This document shows, piece after piece, positions 45,010 through 55,639 of a DNA stretch of 64,000 nt. Location of the stretch: assembly GCA_035610365.1 (NCBI GenBank), contig CM069437.1:55018093-55082092 (forward strand), read 5' to 3'. The position numbers and the translations under genes were made by a program. Position 1 is the first letter of the stretch, and each line of letters opens with the position of its first letter. Under the pieces are notes generated by a model that worked only from the letters and a program-made list of their open reading frames with translations, was not told the origin of the DNA and made no database searches. The stretch comes from Aquatica leii. Lineage: Eukaryota > Arthropoda > Insecta > Coleoptera > Lampyridae.

Positions 45010-48000
45010 ATGGTGCGATATCGATCTTGCTCTGTTAAGGGATGTGAGGACCAGAGGTCCAGTAGACACATTTTTCCAAATCCTAACAAAAACTCGAATA
45101 CTTTTCAAAAGTGGATTGTAGCTTGTGGAAATGATGAACTACGTATGGCACTACCTGAAGATGTTTTCCGGACAAAGAGGGTTTGTCATGTTCATTTTAC
45201 AGAAAACGATGTCCACTCTAATAAGTTACTAAAGAAAGGAGTCGTACCCACTTTATTCTTACCTATGACTACAGGTTTGTAGTTTTTTTAAATATTTCTG
45301 ACAATAAGGTCTTCAAAGCGTAGATTTGTGCAATTATCATAAAACAATATATTAGGAATTTTTTCACAGACACACTACCAAACATGTTAGGTAGATTAAT
45401 GATTTATTTTATTTAGTTGAACCTGAAGAAGAGCACCCACGTACATCTTCTGAATTCACATGCAGAGAAAAACCAGCAAATGCCAGTGCTTCTCAACTTG
45501 GGACAACTACAACTAAGATTCATCCATATTATGTGACAACAGATATCTCTGGTAAGTTTATGTCCATGAAACAAAAATGAGTATAATCAAAATATATATT
45601 TTATTTTAGAACGTGTGCCAGTTATCGATGATTTGCAGGAAGAACCGATTCCTTCAACAAGTAGTAACCCAACGACTTCAAAACGTAAGCACGTTTTTTT
45701 TATACTTTCAAATAAATACACAAAAATTACGGTAAATTTTGAATATAATTTATTGTTTGAGTTTACTGTCATATTATAAAGTTTTGTTCTATATGTAATA
45801 TTTAAAAAAAATATTTCGATTGAGTGACGTTTATTATTTCAGGTAGCCACTCCCTTTTAACTGAAATCGGTGTAACAACATCAAAAGATTTAACGCCAAA
45901 AGCAAAACACTTGTACGTGAAAAATCGGTTTCTATCTAAATCAATACATCAATTAAAACTAAAACGCCATTTATTCAAACAAAAGTTACAGAAAAAAAAT
46001 GCAAAGGAAACTTTACATCAAATTTTAACACCCTTACAAAAGCATGTAGTGGACTTTGTCAAAAGTCAATTGCAGGCTGTTGGAAAAGATCCAAGAGGTA
46101 GACGGTTTACAAAGGAGGATAAGATTATGGGATTAATATTGCACAAACAGAGTGGGCGTGCTTATAGAACAATGCAAAAACTATTCTGCTTACCATCTAG
46201 AAAAACATTAATGGCATTATTAAATAAAATACCTCTTGGATCAGGCCTTAACGAATGCGTTCTAAACAATATTAAAGCGAATGCAGCGTTTTTGAAGCCA
46301 GAACAAAGGTACTGCATACTAATGTTTGATGAAATGGCTATCGACCCACACATCAACTTAAATATTCGGGAAAACCGTTTTGAAGGTTTTGAAGAATGTG
46401 GCGATGCGGAGAGATCTAATATAGCCGACCATGCACAAGTTTTTCTGTTAAAAGGTGTTCAGTTAGAGTGGAAACAACCGGTTGTATACACATTTTGTAA
46501 AGGCACGACACCAACAATTGATTTGGTGCGACAAATTAAAGAAATTGTTAGACAATGCCGGTCTACAGGATTAAAAATAGTAGCAACTGTTTCGGATCAA
46601 GGTGCTACAAACCAAGCAGCGATAAATTATTTAATGAAACATACTGTACCAGAGTATGTACAGTATACGAGTCGAAAATTTTATTTTATTGACGATGAAA
46701 AAATTATTCATATATATGACCCGCCACATCTCCTCAAAGGAATTAGAAATAATTTATTAACAAAAAATCTCATTTGGGAGACAGGAGATGGAAAACTTGT
46801 AGCAAGGTGGTCAGATATAAGCACAGCATACCAAATAGACAATATTTCCACTGAACTTCGAACTATGCCTAAGCTCACCGAATATCACGTCAATCCGACG
46901 AAGATTAAAAAGATGAAAGTGTCTTGCGCTACTCAAGTCTTTAGTCATACTGTGGCTTCTGTAATAAATCTTTTTGTAAGAACAGGTGAGTGTATATACA
47001 TAGAAATAAAATATAATAGCTGTGCATTCTATCGACTTTCAGGAGCTAAAAGTGACAGTGGGCAAAGCCTTGCACCATCAGCAATTGGTACAGCTAAAGT
47101 ATTAAATTTTTTTAATGATTTATTCGACAGCTGTAATGGACACACACTGTATCCACAAGCAGGAAAAAAGTTAAGATGTTGTGTGTCTTCGAGTTCTGCA
47201 CACAAGCAGTTTTGGATAGAAGCTAATCAGAACTTAAAAAACATGTAAATATGAAAACTTTTATCTCGTCTATCATTACATTAATTTTACTTGTACAGGT
47301 ACTTTCGGACAGAGGGGAAAGAGGATAAACTTGTACCTCCGTCTTTGAAAAACTGGATAGTATCAATTAATGGAATACAAGACTTGTTTACAAATTTAGC
47401 AACTAAGGGTTTCGTTTTTTGAAACCCAGAGTGTGTAATCAAGACCCACTTGAAAATTTTTTCGGACAGCTGAGACAACAGGGGTCTAGGAATATCAATC
47501 CTACACCATCAATGTTCAAACATCATTTTAAAACACTGCTAATAAACACTTTAGTTACACGACATTCACCTTCGTCAAACTGTGAACAAGAACACGCTGC
47601 AGTTATGATGGTGCAAAATTTTGTGGCACAACGTATTCCCGACAAAGAAGATGTTGTAAGCATTTTACCAAATATAAACATTCCTTCTAAAATTTTCTCA
47701 TTAGTTGATAAATTCAGTTTTGGGTATGTAAGTGGGTATATAGCAAAAAATAGTTTTAAACGTCTTTATAATTGCGTAGTTTGTAAAAATAATTTAGTGT
47801 GCCAAAAAGCCAAACGGTTCAGATTGGCATATGTTGGTACAAGAAAAAGAATTTCATTCAACAATTCCGTTTAAGTTAAAGTATTGTACCCCTCAAGTAA
47901 TTAGAGGTTTGTGTACATCGTATAATATAATACGACATGTTTTACCACAAATTGTTCACAAACGTGAATCTTTTTCTACATTAAAGGCAATTTTAATAGC

Positions 48001-48217
48001 AAATGTACATTTCAATTTTACATATGATGGATGTCAACATAATTTAAAAGAAAGAATATTAAACAAATTTGCATTACTTGTTTGCCATAATTGGGCTAAT
48101 GGTATAAATAAAATATTGTGTGGTAAGGATGAAAGAACATTTTCAGGTGATAAAATTATGCAGCAAGCAAAAAAGTATTTTTTGAGTCGGAGAAAAAAAC
48201 GTTTAAATCAGTCTTAG
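45010..48217 (+). pseudogene. THAP-domain P-type transposase (THAP9-like)
   Basis: Cut-and-paste transposase of the P superfamily. Exons: 45010-45274 (THAP zinc finger: CSVKGC, FQKWIVACG, CHVHF, GVVPTLFLP), 45417-45551, 45610-45684, 45843-46985, 47043-47244 and 47299 onward. All these junctions have GT and AG and fit in phase. The core shows LMFDEMAIDPHINL (first Asp), TVSDQGATNQAAI (second Asp) and YDPPHLLKGIRN. A one-base slip in the T run at about 47417 shifts the frame just before CNQDPLENFFGQLR, which likely holds the catalytic Glu. A second slip near 47840 precedes the C-terminal part ending at 48217. Without the two slips it would be around 900 codons, as in THAP9. Element ends were not identified. 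Confidence 0.85.
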
Positions 48218-48983
48218 TTATCACTGATTTGATCGTTTTTTAATATATGAGTATTGAGTAATAGTAACATAGGCCTACATATGTAGTTTTTTTAGAATTC
48301 TTTTTTATGCAGGTTTATACCTGCATTATTAATATTGACAACTTTCATTATGTTTAACTGTTATTTATCTGCTTTAATTGTAGTTTTCAAAATAAACATT
48401 CATGATTATTTTTAAGTACTAACACTAATATAAGTTTAATTAGAAAATTTTGGTATTAACAAAAAATATTGTTATTGTGTAGTATTTTTTTTTGATTGAT
48501 AGTACTGTTTATTACCTACATTTATTATTAGTCACAACTTAAAAATACACGATATGTTGCAAATCGTTATTAAGTTTATTTTCCCAAGTCACTTTTAAAG
48601 AAGAAAATACCCAATACATATTTACTAAATACAATGCTCAACTATTGAAATGGACAGTTGCATAATGTAATAAAATAAGTTCAATTTAGTTGAGTTGAGT
48701 AATTCGAATAATTGTTACACAATCTATAAAAATATATGAAAAAGTACATTATAGGTTTGGTAGATGGCGCATATAATTTACAGTTTACATATTGACATTC
48801 CTCGTCGTGTAGGAGACACTCTCAGTAGATGGCACTAAAGTTTGACTTCCTAAAAAACCTTTAAGTTTCCCATCTATAAACATTAATTTATCTAGGAGCC
48901 CAACTACGAAATGATATTTGAGCGCCATCTGCCATTGGAGCAAAGAACTTTTGAATTATGATGCGTTGGCGTTATTGCCAGCC
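48218..48983. other. 3' flank of the THAP transposase and pogo right arm
   Basis: AT-rich. TGGCGTTATTGCC occurs twice near the right pogo terminus (about 48967 and 48984). Two GTAGATGGCGC/AGTAGATGGCAC-type blocks occur at 48760-48840. Confidence 0.4.
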
Positions 48984-49054
48984 TGGCGTTATTGCCTTCA
49001 CCTACCTTACTTAAAACCTAATAACTGCTAATTACTGATTACAAAAGTGTCTAG

Positions 49055-51365
49055 TTAGTGCTACCAATGACCACACATCAGGGCGACCACTGCAGGTCGC
49101 CCGATAACAATGATGCAGACATGCAAGCAAAATCAACACATGATTTAGATCCAGTTGAAATGGTAAGTGTAGATGACGTAGAAAATCCTAATGTTTTACA
49201 AGATAATAACACCGATGTAAATACTATTAATTCACATATAAAGTTAAATAACAAATACCAACCGCATGATACCGGTCCATTCTCTGTTCATATCTAACAT
49301 AAAACTGAAAACGTATGAAGGTTATTTCCTATCAGAATAGGGCACTATCTTTACTCGCACGATGAGTTTAAGAAACACATTATTGATATTAAATCACTAG
49401 GCATATCAAAAGTTGAAGTAATTTTCAATTGTTTGAATGCTGCAAATATGTTAATTAACCACGAACGTGTATCTAATAACAATTTGATTGCTTACATATC
49501 TACATTTTATACTCAAAGGAAAGGGTAAGTGCGTATGGTAGATACATTTTTCAATGAAGACTACTTAAAAATGGCTATTGAGTGTAATCAACAAGTGATG
49601 GACGTTAAAAGACAGTTTAAAAGGACTACTGATATTGACGAGAACCTAATAGCGCAACCAAGACAAAATATCGTAGTTTCATTTCTAGGAAATACATTAC
49701 CTTCAAACATTCGAACCTTACATTTTTCCAGTCGTTCAATGTCGTAATTGCTTAAGATACGGACATAATTCCAGACTATGTAAAAGCAAAACTCGCTGTA
49801 TAACATGTGGCATTACTCATAACTCATAATGAAACCACTTCCACAAATAAAAATTACTATGTATACTGTAAAAGTAAATCCCATAATTCGACTAACAAAA
49901 GCTGTCCAATATTTTTAAAAAAACAAATTAAAAAGTTAATGGCGACCGACAACATTTCTTTTAAACAAGCAGAATTATGTATAAATAATCCATCTTACTC
50001 AAAGGTTACTACTAATAATAAATATTTAGTTTCAAAAACACTAAAATTTTCCTCCATTATTGAATCACAGCGCTACACCGAATCCAACACTTATAAATAA
50101 ACCACATCTAATTCAACCGCTGTTGGGTACCTATAAAAAACGTAAAGCTCCAAATTCACCCGAATTAGATAAACACACTTCAACCTCTAATAAAAATCCT
50201 TTAATCACAGGACAATCTACATTTATTATTCCTACTAAACCCATCATACCCAATCCATATAAAAACGAAATTATACAATTTAAAGTAAAAATAGCTGAAG
50301 AAATTACTACTATAATCTTTGATTGTTTAAAATCTGCATCGCTAAAACAAAATACTATAGCAAATATAAATAATCTAGAAATTAAAAATCGTATAGAAAA
50401 ATGATTACAGAACATCTCTTACAATAGTAATCACAATGGCGAACGTATCGAATAAACAAAGTATATCATTTCTTCAATGGAATGCTCGATCTATTAAGAA
50501 GAAAATACCGTTGCTAAAAAACTTATTATATAAAGAAGATATATATATTGTACTGCTTTCTGAATCTTGGCTAAAATCCACAAATAGTCTTAGAATTAGA
50601 GGTTATACTGTTATTAGGTTAGACCGGAATGATGGATATGGAGGCGTCGCAATCTTAATAACTACAAAAATACCATATAATAGAATAAAACTATATATAG
50701 AAATAATTTTTCCAGTCAAATTGAAGTATGCGCAATTCACATAACTACCGAAAATCTTTTTGTTGTATCCGTATACAAGCCTCCAAATGTTAAAGTTTGC
50801 AAAGTCATCTCTAAATCTGCCAGAGTGCACCAATGTGATAAGTTACTCCGATTTATTATCACTGTTCAAAATAAAAGCAAGAACTAATTGGGAAAATCAT
50901 TGGTTACAACACGTTCGTAGTAACTCACAAAGCTGTTACAGCATATTAAACCCTAATTTACCTAAGTCGCCTCCTATACTTTGTTTTTTACTACCAAAAT
51001 ATGAATTATCAATAATAGCCAGATTACGTTTAGGACATGGCCGTTTTCCTGGTCATCTGCACCGTATCGGTTTAAGAAGTAATGGTAATTGTACATGTAA
51101 CAACAATAGTACAAACGATTTTAACCATCTGTTGTTTAGTTGCACGAATCATGAAAACATAAGAACAACGTTTGTAAAATAGTTGAGTCGTTTTGCATCT
51201 GCTAGCATTAAATTAAAACATAAAAGTGTAAAAATTGTTAACAAATTTTGTTAGAACTTCTGGACTTGGTTTGTAAGGTTTATAAACACAAAATAACATA
51301 TAAAAATTTAAAAAAAATTACATTTATTGTGTGGTTAATGGAAATGAATTCCAAAAAAAAAAAAA
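49055..51365 (+). pseudogene. Internally deleted jockey/I-type non-LTR element
   Basis: ORF1 (49058 to about 50400, several frames) ends in retroviral-type knuckles: CRNCLRYGHNSRLCK, TRCITCG and a CKSKSHNSTNKSCP variant, then NISFKQAELC, the usual jockey/I gag order. ORF2 starts MANVSNKQSISFLQWNARSI (50436) with an APE endonuclease (ESWLKSTNSLRIRGY, DGYGGVAIL). It then jumps at about 50750-50830 straight to the C-terminal tail (ARTNWENHWLQ, ARLRLGHGRFPGHLHRIG, a Cys-rich LLFSC). The whole RT is missing. An A14 run at 51352-51365 is the probable 3' tail. Confidence 0.8.
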
Positions 51366-51639
51366 ATTTTACAACTTGGTATTAAATTTTGAAAAATTAT
51401 GGAAGCAGTTTCAGCCATGCGGGTGAATGGTCCTTTTCCAAACAAACTTGACATACTAGTAGATACGTAAGTTTTAAGCAATAATATACCAAAATTTTGT
51501 CGCTATGGAAGGAGAAATATGGTGTACAAATCTAGTCACAAAGTCACCACCCATTAAACAACTATATTACCAGATTGGTGTTATCTAAAAAGGTGTGGCT
51601 AAATAACAAGTGAATCTATTCATTATTCAAACTGGAGGT
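51366..51639. other. Spacer
   Basis: Nothing recognised. Confidence 0.35.
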
Positions 51640-51830
51640 AAGTTGATGAGCAGCTGTACAAGTATGTCAAACCTAATTATAGAAAGTTGTCAAGTAAATT
51701 AGATTGTTGGAAAATAGTACTTCGAAAGGAATGTAAGTCCGCAGCTTTGTATGTTCACAATTCGCCTCTTGGGGGTCACATGGACGTTTATCAATTATAT
51801 GACCGCTTGTTGTGGATAAAATCACAGTAA
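51640..51830 (+). pseudogene. Gypsy integrase N-terminal scrap
   Basis: The plus strand reads VDEQLYKYVKPNYRKLSS, then WKIVLRKECKSAALYVHN and SPLGGHMDVYQLYDRL. This is the RNase H/integrase junction of gypsy pol with the HHCC-region SPLGGH motif. It is truncated on both sides. Confidence 0.65.
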
Positions 51831-52555
51831 TTGAGGATTAATCAACCGCAACCACAAGACCGTTTATTACTTTTTTAGGGACTTACAACAAACTTTCTCA
51901 AAGTAGCTCTTAGGATGTTTTAATTGTTGAGACGGTTTTTGTCATAGTTTTCTTATATTCTTAGGGTGATGTCCCATAGTGTAGAATCTTTACTAACGCA
52001 ATAGCACCAAATTCCGTCCGCTATTCTGATTCCGTCCATTGCAGAAAATTTATTATATTTCTTCGTATTGTCTCTAATTTGAACATATCATGACAGTTTA
52101 TCACAAGCAATATCCTCACCTACACTAACCGGTATTTACGTGTGTAGAATTCAGTTTGTTTCTATCGCATCATACGTTTTCTAGCTCTAATTTTTCAATT
52201 CTCAACAGCAATAAATATTGACAATGTGTTATTTATTTAACATACAATTAACAGGTATGTATTAACTTTTTATCATAAACGTGTACATTTAATTTGTTAA
52301 AAATCACAGTTAAATTTGTGATTAATATTGTCTAGTAGTGTTTTATTGTCAAAATTAAAGTAGACGAAATTAGGTTATATTAAAACGAAGCAAATTCCCA
52401 ATACCGTCCTAACGGTAACGGGGATTCACTTCTTTAGTTGTAATAAGGTTATAATATAATGTTTGCTAATATACGTTCTAGTTCAAGTTGAATATACTAT
52501 ACACTTGGTTCTGTTCAAAGACGTGAAGTTAATTCTTCTTAACAATTTATTCAAA
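51831..52555. other. Spacer
   Basis: AT-rich, no gene recognised. ATTCCGTCC occurs twice near 52012-52040 and CCGTCCTAACGG near 52404. Confidence 0.35.
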
Positions 52556-52702
52556 TAATAGTATATTATATATCAAGGTTGAGAAGTGCATCATTATAAC
52601 CTAAGCGATAGATTATATCGCGAGACGCGAAGCGTCGAGGGATATAAATCGCGCAGGTTATAATGAACTTCTCAACCGTGTTATATATACAATTTTTTCC
52701 AC
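52556..52702. repeat. Large hairpin 1 with CG-rich tip
   Basis: The arm GGTTGAGAAGTGCATCATTA at 52577 pairs with TAATGAACTTCTCAACC at 52660. Inner arms (GCGATAGATTATATCGCG / CGAGGGATATAAATCGC) close on a GACGCGAAGCGTC tip. AT-rich outer arms extend pairing a little further. Confidence 0.85.
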
Positions 52703-52974
52703 TACTAGAATTATTAAAACCTTTCTACTTGTTAATTAATCAAATTTAAAATTTAAGATATTAATTTTAAATTAAAAATCAAGTCAGTGATTCTGACAGT
52801 TGTCATTATTTTATTAATAGAATTAATTTTGACGTAATTCTTAATTGTGATTTAAAACACAAAAATAAACAGATAACGTAAGTTTTTATTGCTAAAGTTG
52901 TTTAAATTGTTTAAAAACATTATTATTTTAAGCATTGATTATATCTAAAACATATTTAACTCAATAATATTCAC

Positions 52975-53180
52975 ATTTAATTAAGCGCGAACTTCAAATA
53001 ACTTACTTTTTAAAATCAAATTTATTTATTAATTGCGCGATTTGAAAACTTAAATTAGCATTAAATAAAATCTCTTGCTCTTGGTACGCAGTTTGGTAAA
53101 CTTTTTTTCTTTAAAACTGTTGTAATATTATCAGAAAATGTAAATATGTTCATTATTAACTACTAGTTAATAATGAAATA
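52975..53180 (+). repeat. About 200-bp dispersed repeat, copy 2 (partner at 44645-44835)
   Basis: Same block order as copy 1. It lies between hairpins 1 and 2. Confidence 0.8.
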
Positions 53181-53258
53181 TTATTTACCTGCGCTTAAAA
53201 AAGTACAACTTCACGGCCTTCTACTATACGTAATAATGCAAGCGTATACAACTAGTAG

Positions 53259-53404
53259 TGGAAAATAGTATATTGAAAAACAAATGTCACAATGAGACTT
53301 TTTGCCGCACGAAGACCAGGTTTGCAGACCGACTGAAAGGAGGTCTGCAAATGGTCGAGTGCGGCAAAAAGAAGTTGTGACATGTGTTTTTCATACTATT
53401 TTTT
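53259..53404. repeat. Large hairpin 2
   Basis: The left arm (AAAATAGTAT, AAAAACA, TGTCACAA, CTTTTTGCCGCAC, GACCA, TTTGCAGACC) is mirrored on the right with small bulges, around a loop GACTGAAAGG. It is flanked by CTAGTAGTGG on the left and CTATTTCGCG on the right, each of which has an inverted partner further out (52699 and 53961). Confidence 0.88.
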
Positions 53405-53553
53405 CTATTTCGCGTACATTTACTCTAAAATTTTTAATAAATAAAGATCTTAATTGTTTGTGATTTTTTTTTAATTATGTTGGTAATTGTGGCATTTGAC
53501 AATTCAAATTTAAAATTTTTATTTATTTCTGAATTTAATAAAAAGTTGTAAAA

Positions 53554-53748
53554 ATGGAATCTCTAAGTTGTACTCCGCCTGACGTAAAAGTACTAGCTAA
53601 TAAAGCTTTAGATAACTTGATGCCAACGAAATCCCGTGCAAAATATCAAAAAGAATATAAATACTTTACAACTTGGTGCGATCAAAACAATGTAAATTCA
53701 ATTACAGAAAATCTGGTATTGGCGTATTTTCAAAATATAACTTTATAA
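53554..53748 (+). pseudogene. Crypton-type tyrosine recombinase, N-terminal fragment
   Basis: 64 codons: after a short leader, LMPTKSRAKYQKEYKYFTTW, then CDQNNVNSITENLVLAYFQN. This is the SAM-like core-binding domain that opens Crypton and related tyrosine recombinases (pattern LPxKSxxxYxxxYxxFxxWC and LxAYF). The catalytic domain (R-HxxR-Y) is absent: the frame ends in a TAA right after AYFQNITL and no continuation was found. A 3' truncated copy, or a first exon whose partners are lost. Confidence 0.6.
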
Positions 53749-53902
53749 ACTACCCTTAAATATCGAAATTAACTGTAATTTAAAGCAAAATAACTTTCAT
53801 TAATCAGAAAATACAGCTGTAATATATTTAGTTAGGTTATGGTTTACAGTCAGATAGGGTTTACAGTATTGCAAACTTAAATTTATTTAATCACTACAGC
53901 AG

Positions 53903-53927
53903 TACGGAAAGAGAGTCTCTTTCCGTA
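53903..53927. repeat. 25-bp palindrome (TACGGAAAGAGA arms)
   Basis: Perfect 12-bp arms around one G. Just after it come CGGATATAGGGCTATAACCG and CGCGAAATAG (inverted partner of 53405-53414). Confidence 0.85.
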
Positions 53928-53981
53928 TCGTTTACAGTACGGATATAGGGCTATAACCGTCGCGAAATAGAAAAAAAATTT

Positions 53982-54700
53982 TTCTAACGTTAACAGTTTA
54001 TTTGATTTATAATTGAAAGTAAATTCAATATATGATCCTAGGTTCAAATCTTGTCTACGACGATTTTTTTTTAGAAAAAAATTTCATATTTTAAAGGGAA
54101 AGCAAGATACGTTTTGACTTGTTTTTATTATATGGAGTGCTGCATCTTATTTAAATTAAATATTATATTGGATGTACCCACTATAACTCTCAAACCAAAA
54201 GTCCTAAGTACTTGAAGTTTGGTATGGAGCTGGCTTTTCATATTCTCTCGGGTATGTTAAAAGATGGGTTTGATAAAGAAACTGGAAGTGGGTGCATCCG
54301 CTATTTTTAAAAGATTTTCTTATATAGTTTTGTACGTATGCAAATTATTTGAATGATTTTTCCAGTTTCTTATAGAGTTAATTCTTCCTAATAGTTTATT
54401 CCAATAAAAAAATTTTCTAACGTTAACAGTTTATTAGATGTTTGACTTGTTTATATACGGAGTGCTGCACCTTATTTATATTATCTTTGGATGTACCCAC
54501 GATAACTCTCGAACTAAAAGTCCTAGTAACTTGAAATTTGGTGTAGAGCTAGCTTTTTATATTCTCTATGTCAAAACATGGGTTTGATAAAGAAACCGGA
54601 AGTGGGTGTATTCGCCACTTTTAACAGTTTCTCTTATATACGTATACGTATGTAAATTATTTGAATTATTTTTATAGTTTCTTCAAACGTGTACATATCA
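53982..54700 (+). repeat. Tandem duplication of a 300-430-bp unit
   Basis: Unit 1 from 53982 and unit 2 from 54415 both start TTCTAACGTTAACAGTTTAT and share GGAGTGCTGCA, GGATGTACCCAC and GGGTTTGATAAAGAAAC in order. Unit 1 holds about 105 extra bases (54015-54115). Non-coding. Confidence 0.85.
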
Positions 54701-54796
54701 ATTCAAAATGTTTTTATGACAACATAACCTTAAAAAAATATATAGATATTCCTTCATCATCCCTTATAGGAAATTTGTGTGGTGGCGAATTAGTGT

Positions 54797-55540
54797 GTGC
54801 AGCTTTATATTAACAAAATGGCAGCTAAATTAGTTATATCTAGGTTAATACAAGATGATTTAACCTACGAATGTCAAGTAAAAGAAATAGGTTCTGGCAC
54901 TGTTAAAGAAATGCGGAAATCATTTGCTAGAGCTATTCGAATGGAATATAAAGAAACAACTTTGCCAATTCCTACCTCTCCCGATACATTTGAAGAAAAC
55001 ATTTTAACGATTCAAACAAAAATTGAACCGATTGAAACTGGAATTGCTGCATTGGCTACATCCAAAAGCAATAAGCTTAACAAATTTGAGATTATTTTCA
55101 ATCATCTGTTTGGTCGTCTAAACCGATCGAAAGCGCAAAGAAATGATGAACTTAAGGAATATTCGGAAGTTTAAAATACAACAACAAACATTGATTATAG
55201 ACTTATGAAATGTGAAGAAATAAGAAAGCAACATCAAATAATACCTGCTGAGATTAATATTCTTGAAAATTGCATGCTTAGACATTCTAGTTTAAAACAG
55301 GAGTTTGTTGATGATGATGCAGAAGAAGATAGGGTTAGTGTTTTAGTTTTCAATAGAACAGAAGTCTCTCAAACTTCAGTTCGGGTGAATGCAAAATCGA
55401 TGCCAGTATACAAATAGAGTTTGCAATTTTCTGAAGAAGAGCAAGGTTTGTCTTTAAGCGCATTTTTGAAAGGCGTATAAGAACTTGGTATTACGCAACA
55501 AGTTAGCAAGCAAACATTTTTAATTCTGTAATAGGCTTAT
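54797..55540 (+). pseudogene. gag of the same gypsy family, second copy
   Basis: MQLYINKMAAKLVISRLIQD at 54797 aligns with the minus-strand gag at 30600 over about 200 codons (TTLPIPTSPDTFEENI, IEPIETGIAALATSKSN, NAKSMPVYK). It breaks at 55172 and 55415 and stops near VSKQTF at 55520. Unlike the other copy it reads through the TVKEMRK position. Upstream similarity begins only about 10 bp before the ATG, so the 5' LTR and leader are absent. An LTR relic of the family lies downstream at 58440. Confidence 0.8.
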
Positions 55541-55639
55541 TTTAATTAATAGCCCGTATTTGTCGTAAAATTTTTTTTAACAAAGAATTTGTATTTTAAA
55601 CTAAACACAAAATTATCCTACTACATAAAACAAAAAAAA

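Larger units (their letters stand above)
34081..49015. mobile_element. Pogo element with TIRs 14.9 kb apart (nest of insertions)
   Basis: The 32 bp at 34081-34112 (starts TTTAAGTAAGGTAG, runs into GGCAATAACGCCA) recur inverted at 48984-49015 with about three mismatches. Both sides have a TA a few bases out. The pogo transposase begins only 2.2 kb from the left end, so about 12.6 kb between about 36400 and 48960 is foreign: a CTATAG-TIR element, the DUF4806 element, a foldback element and the THAP transposon. Subterminal GGCGTTATTGC repeats occur near both ends. Confidence 0.7.

Noticed and set aside
54030..54062. tRNA or SINE from the GGTTCAAATC motif
   Set aside because: Only a T-arm-like stretch; no A box or acceptor stem in the right place.
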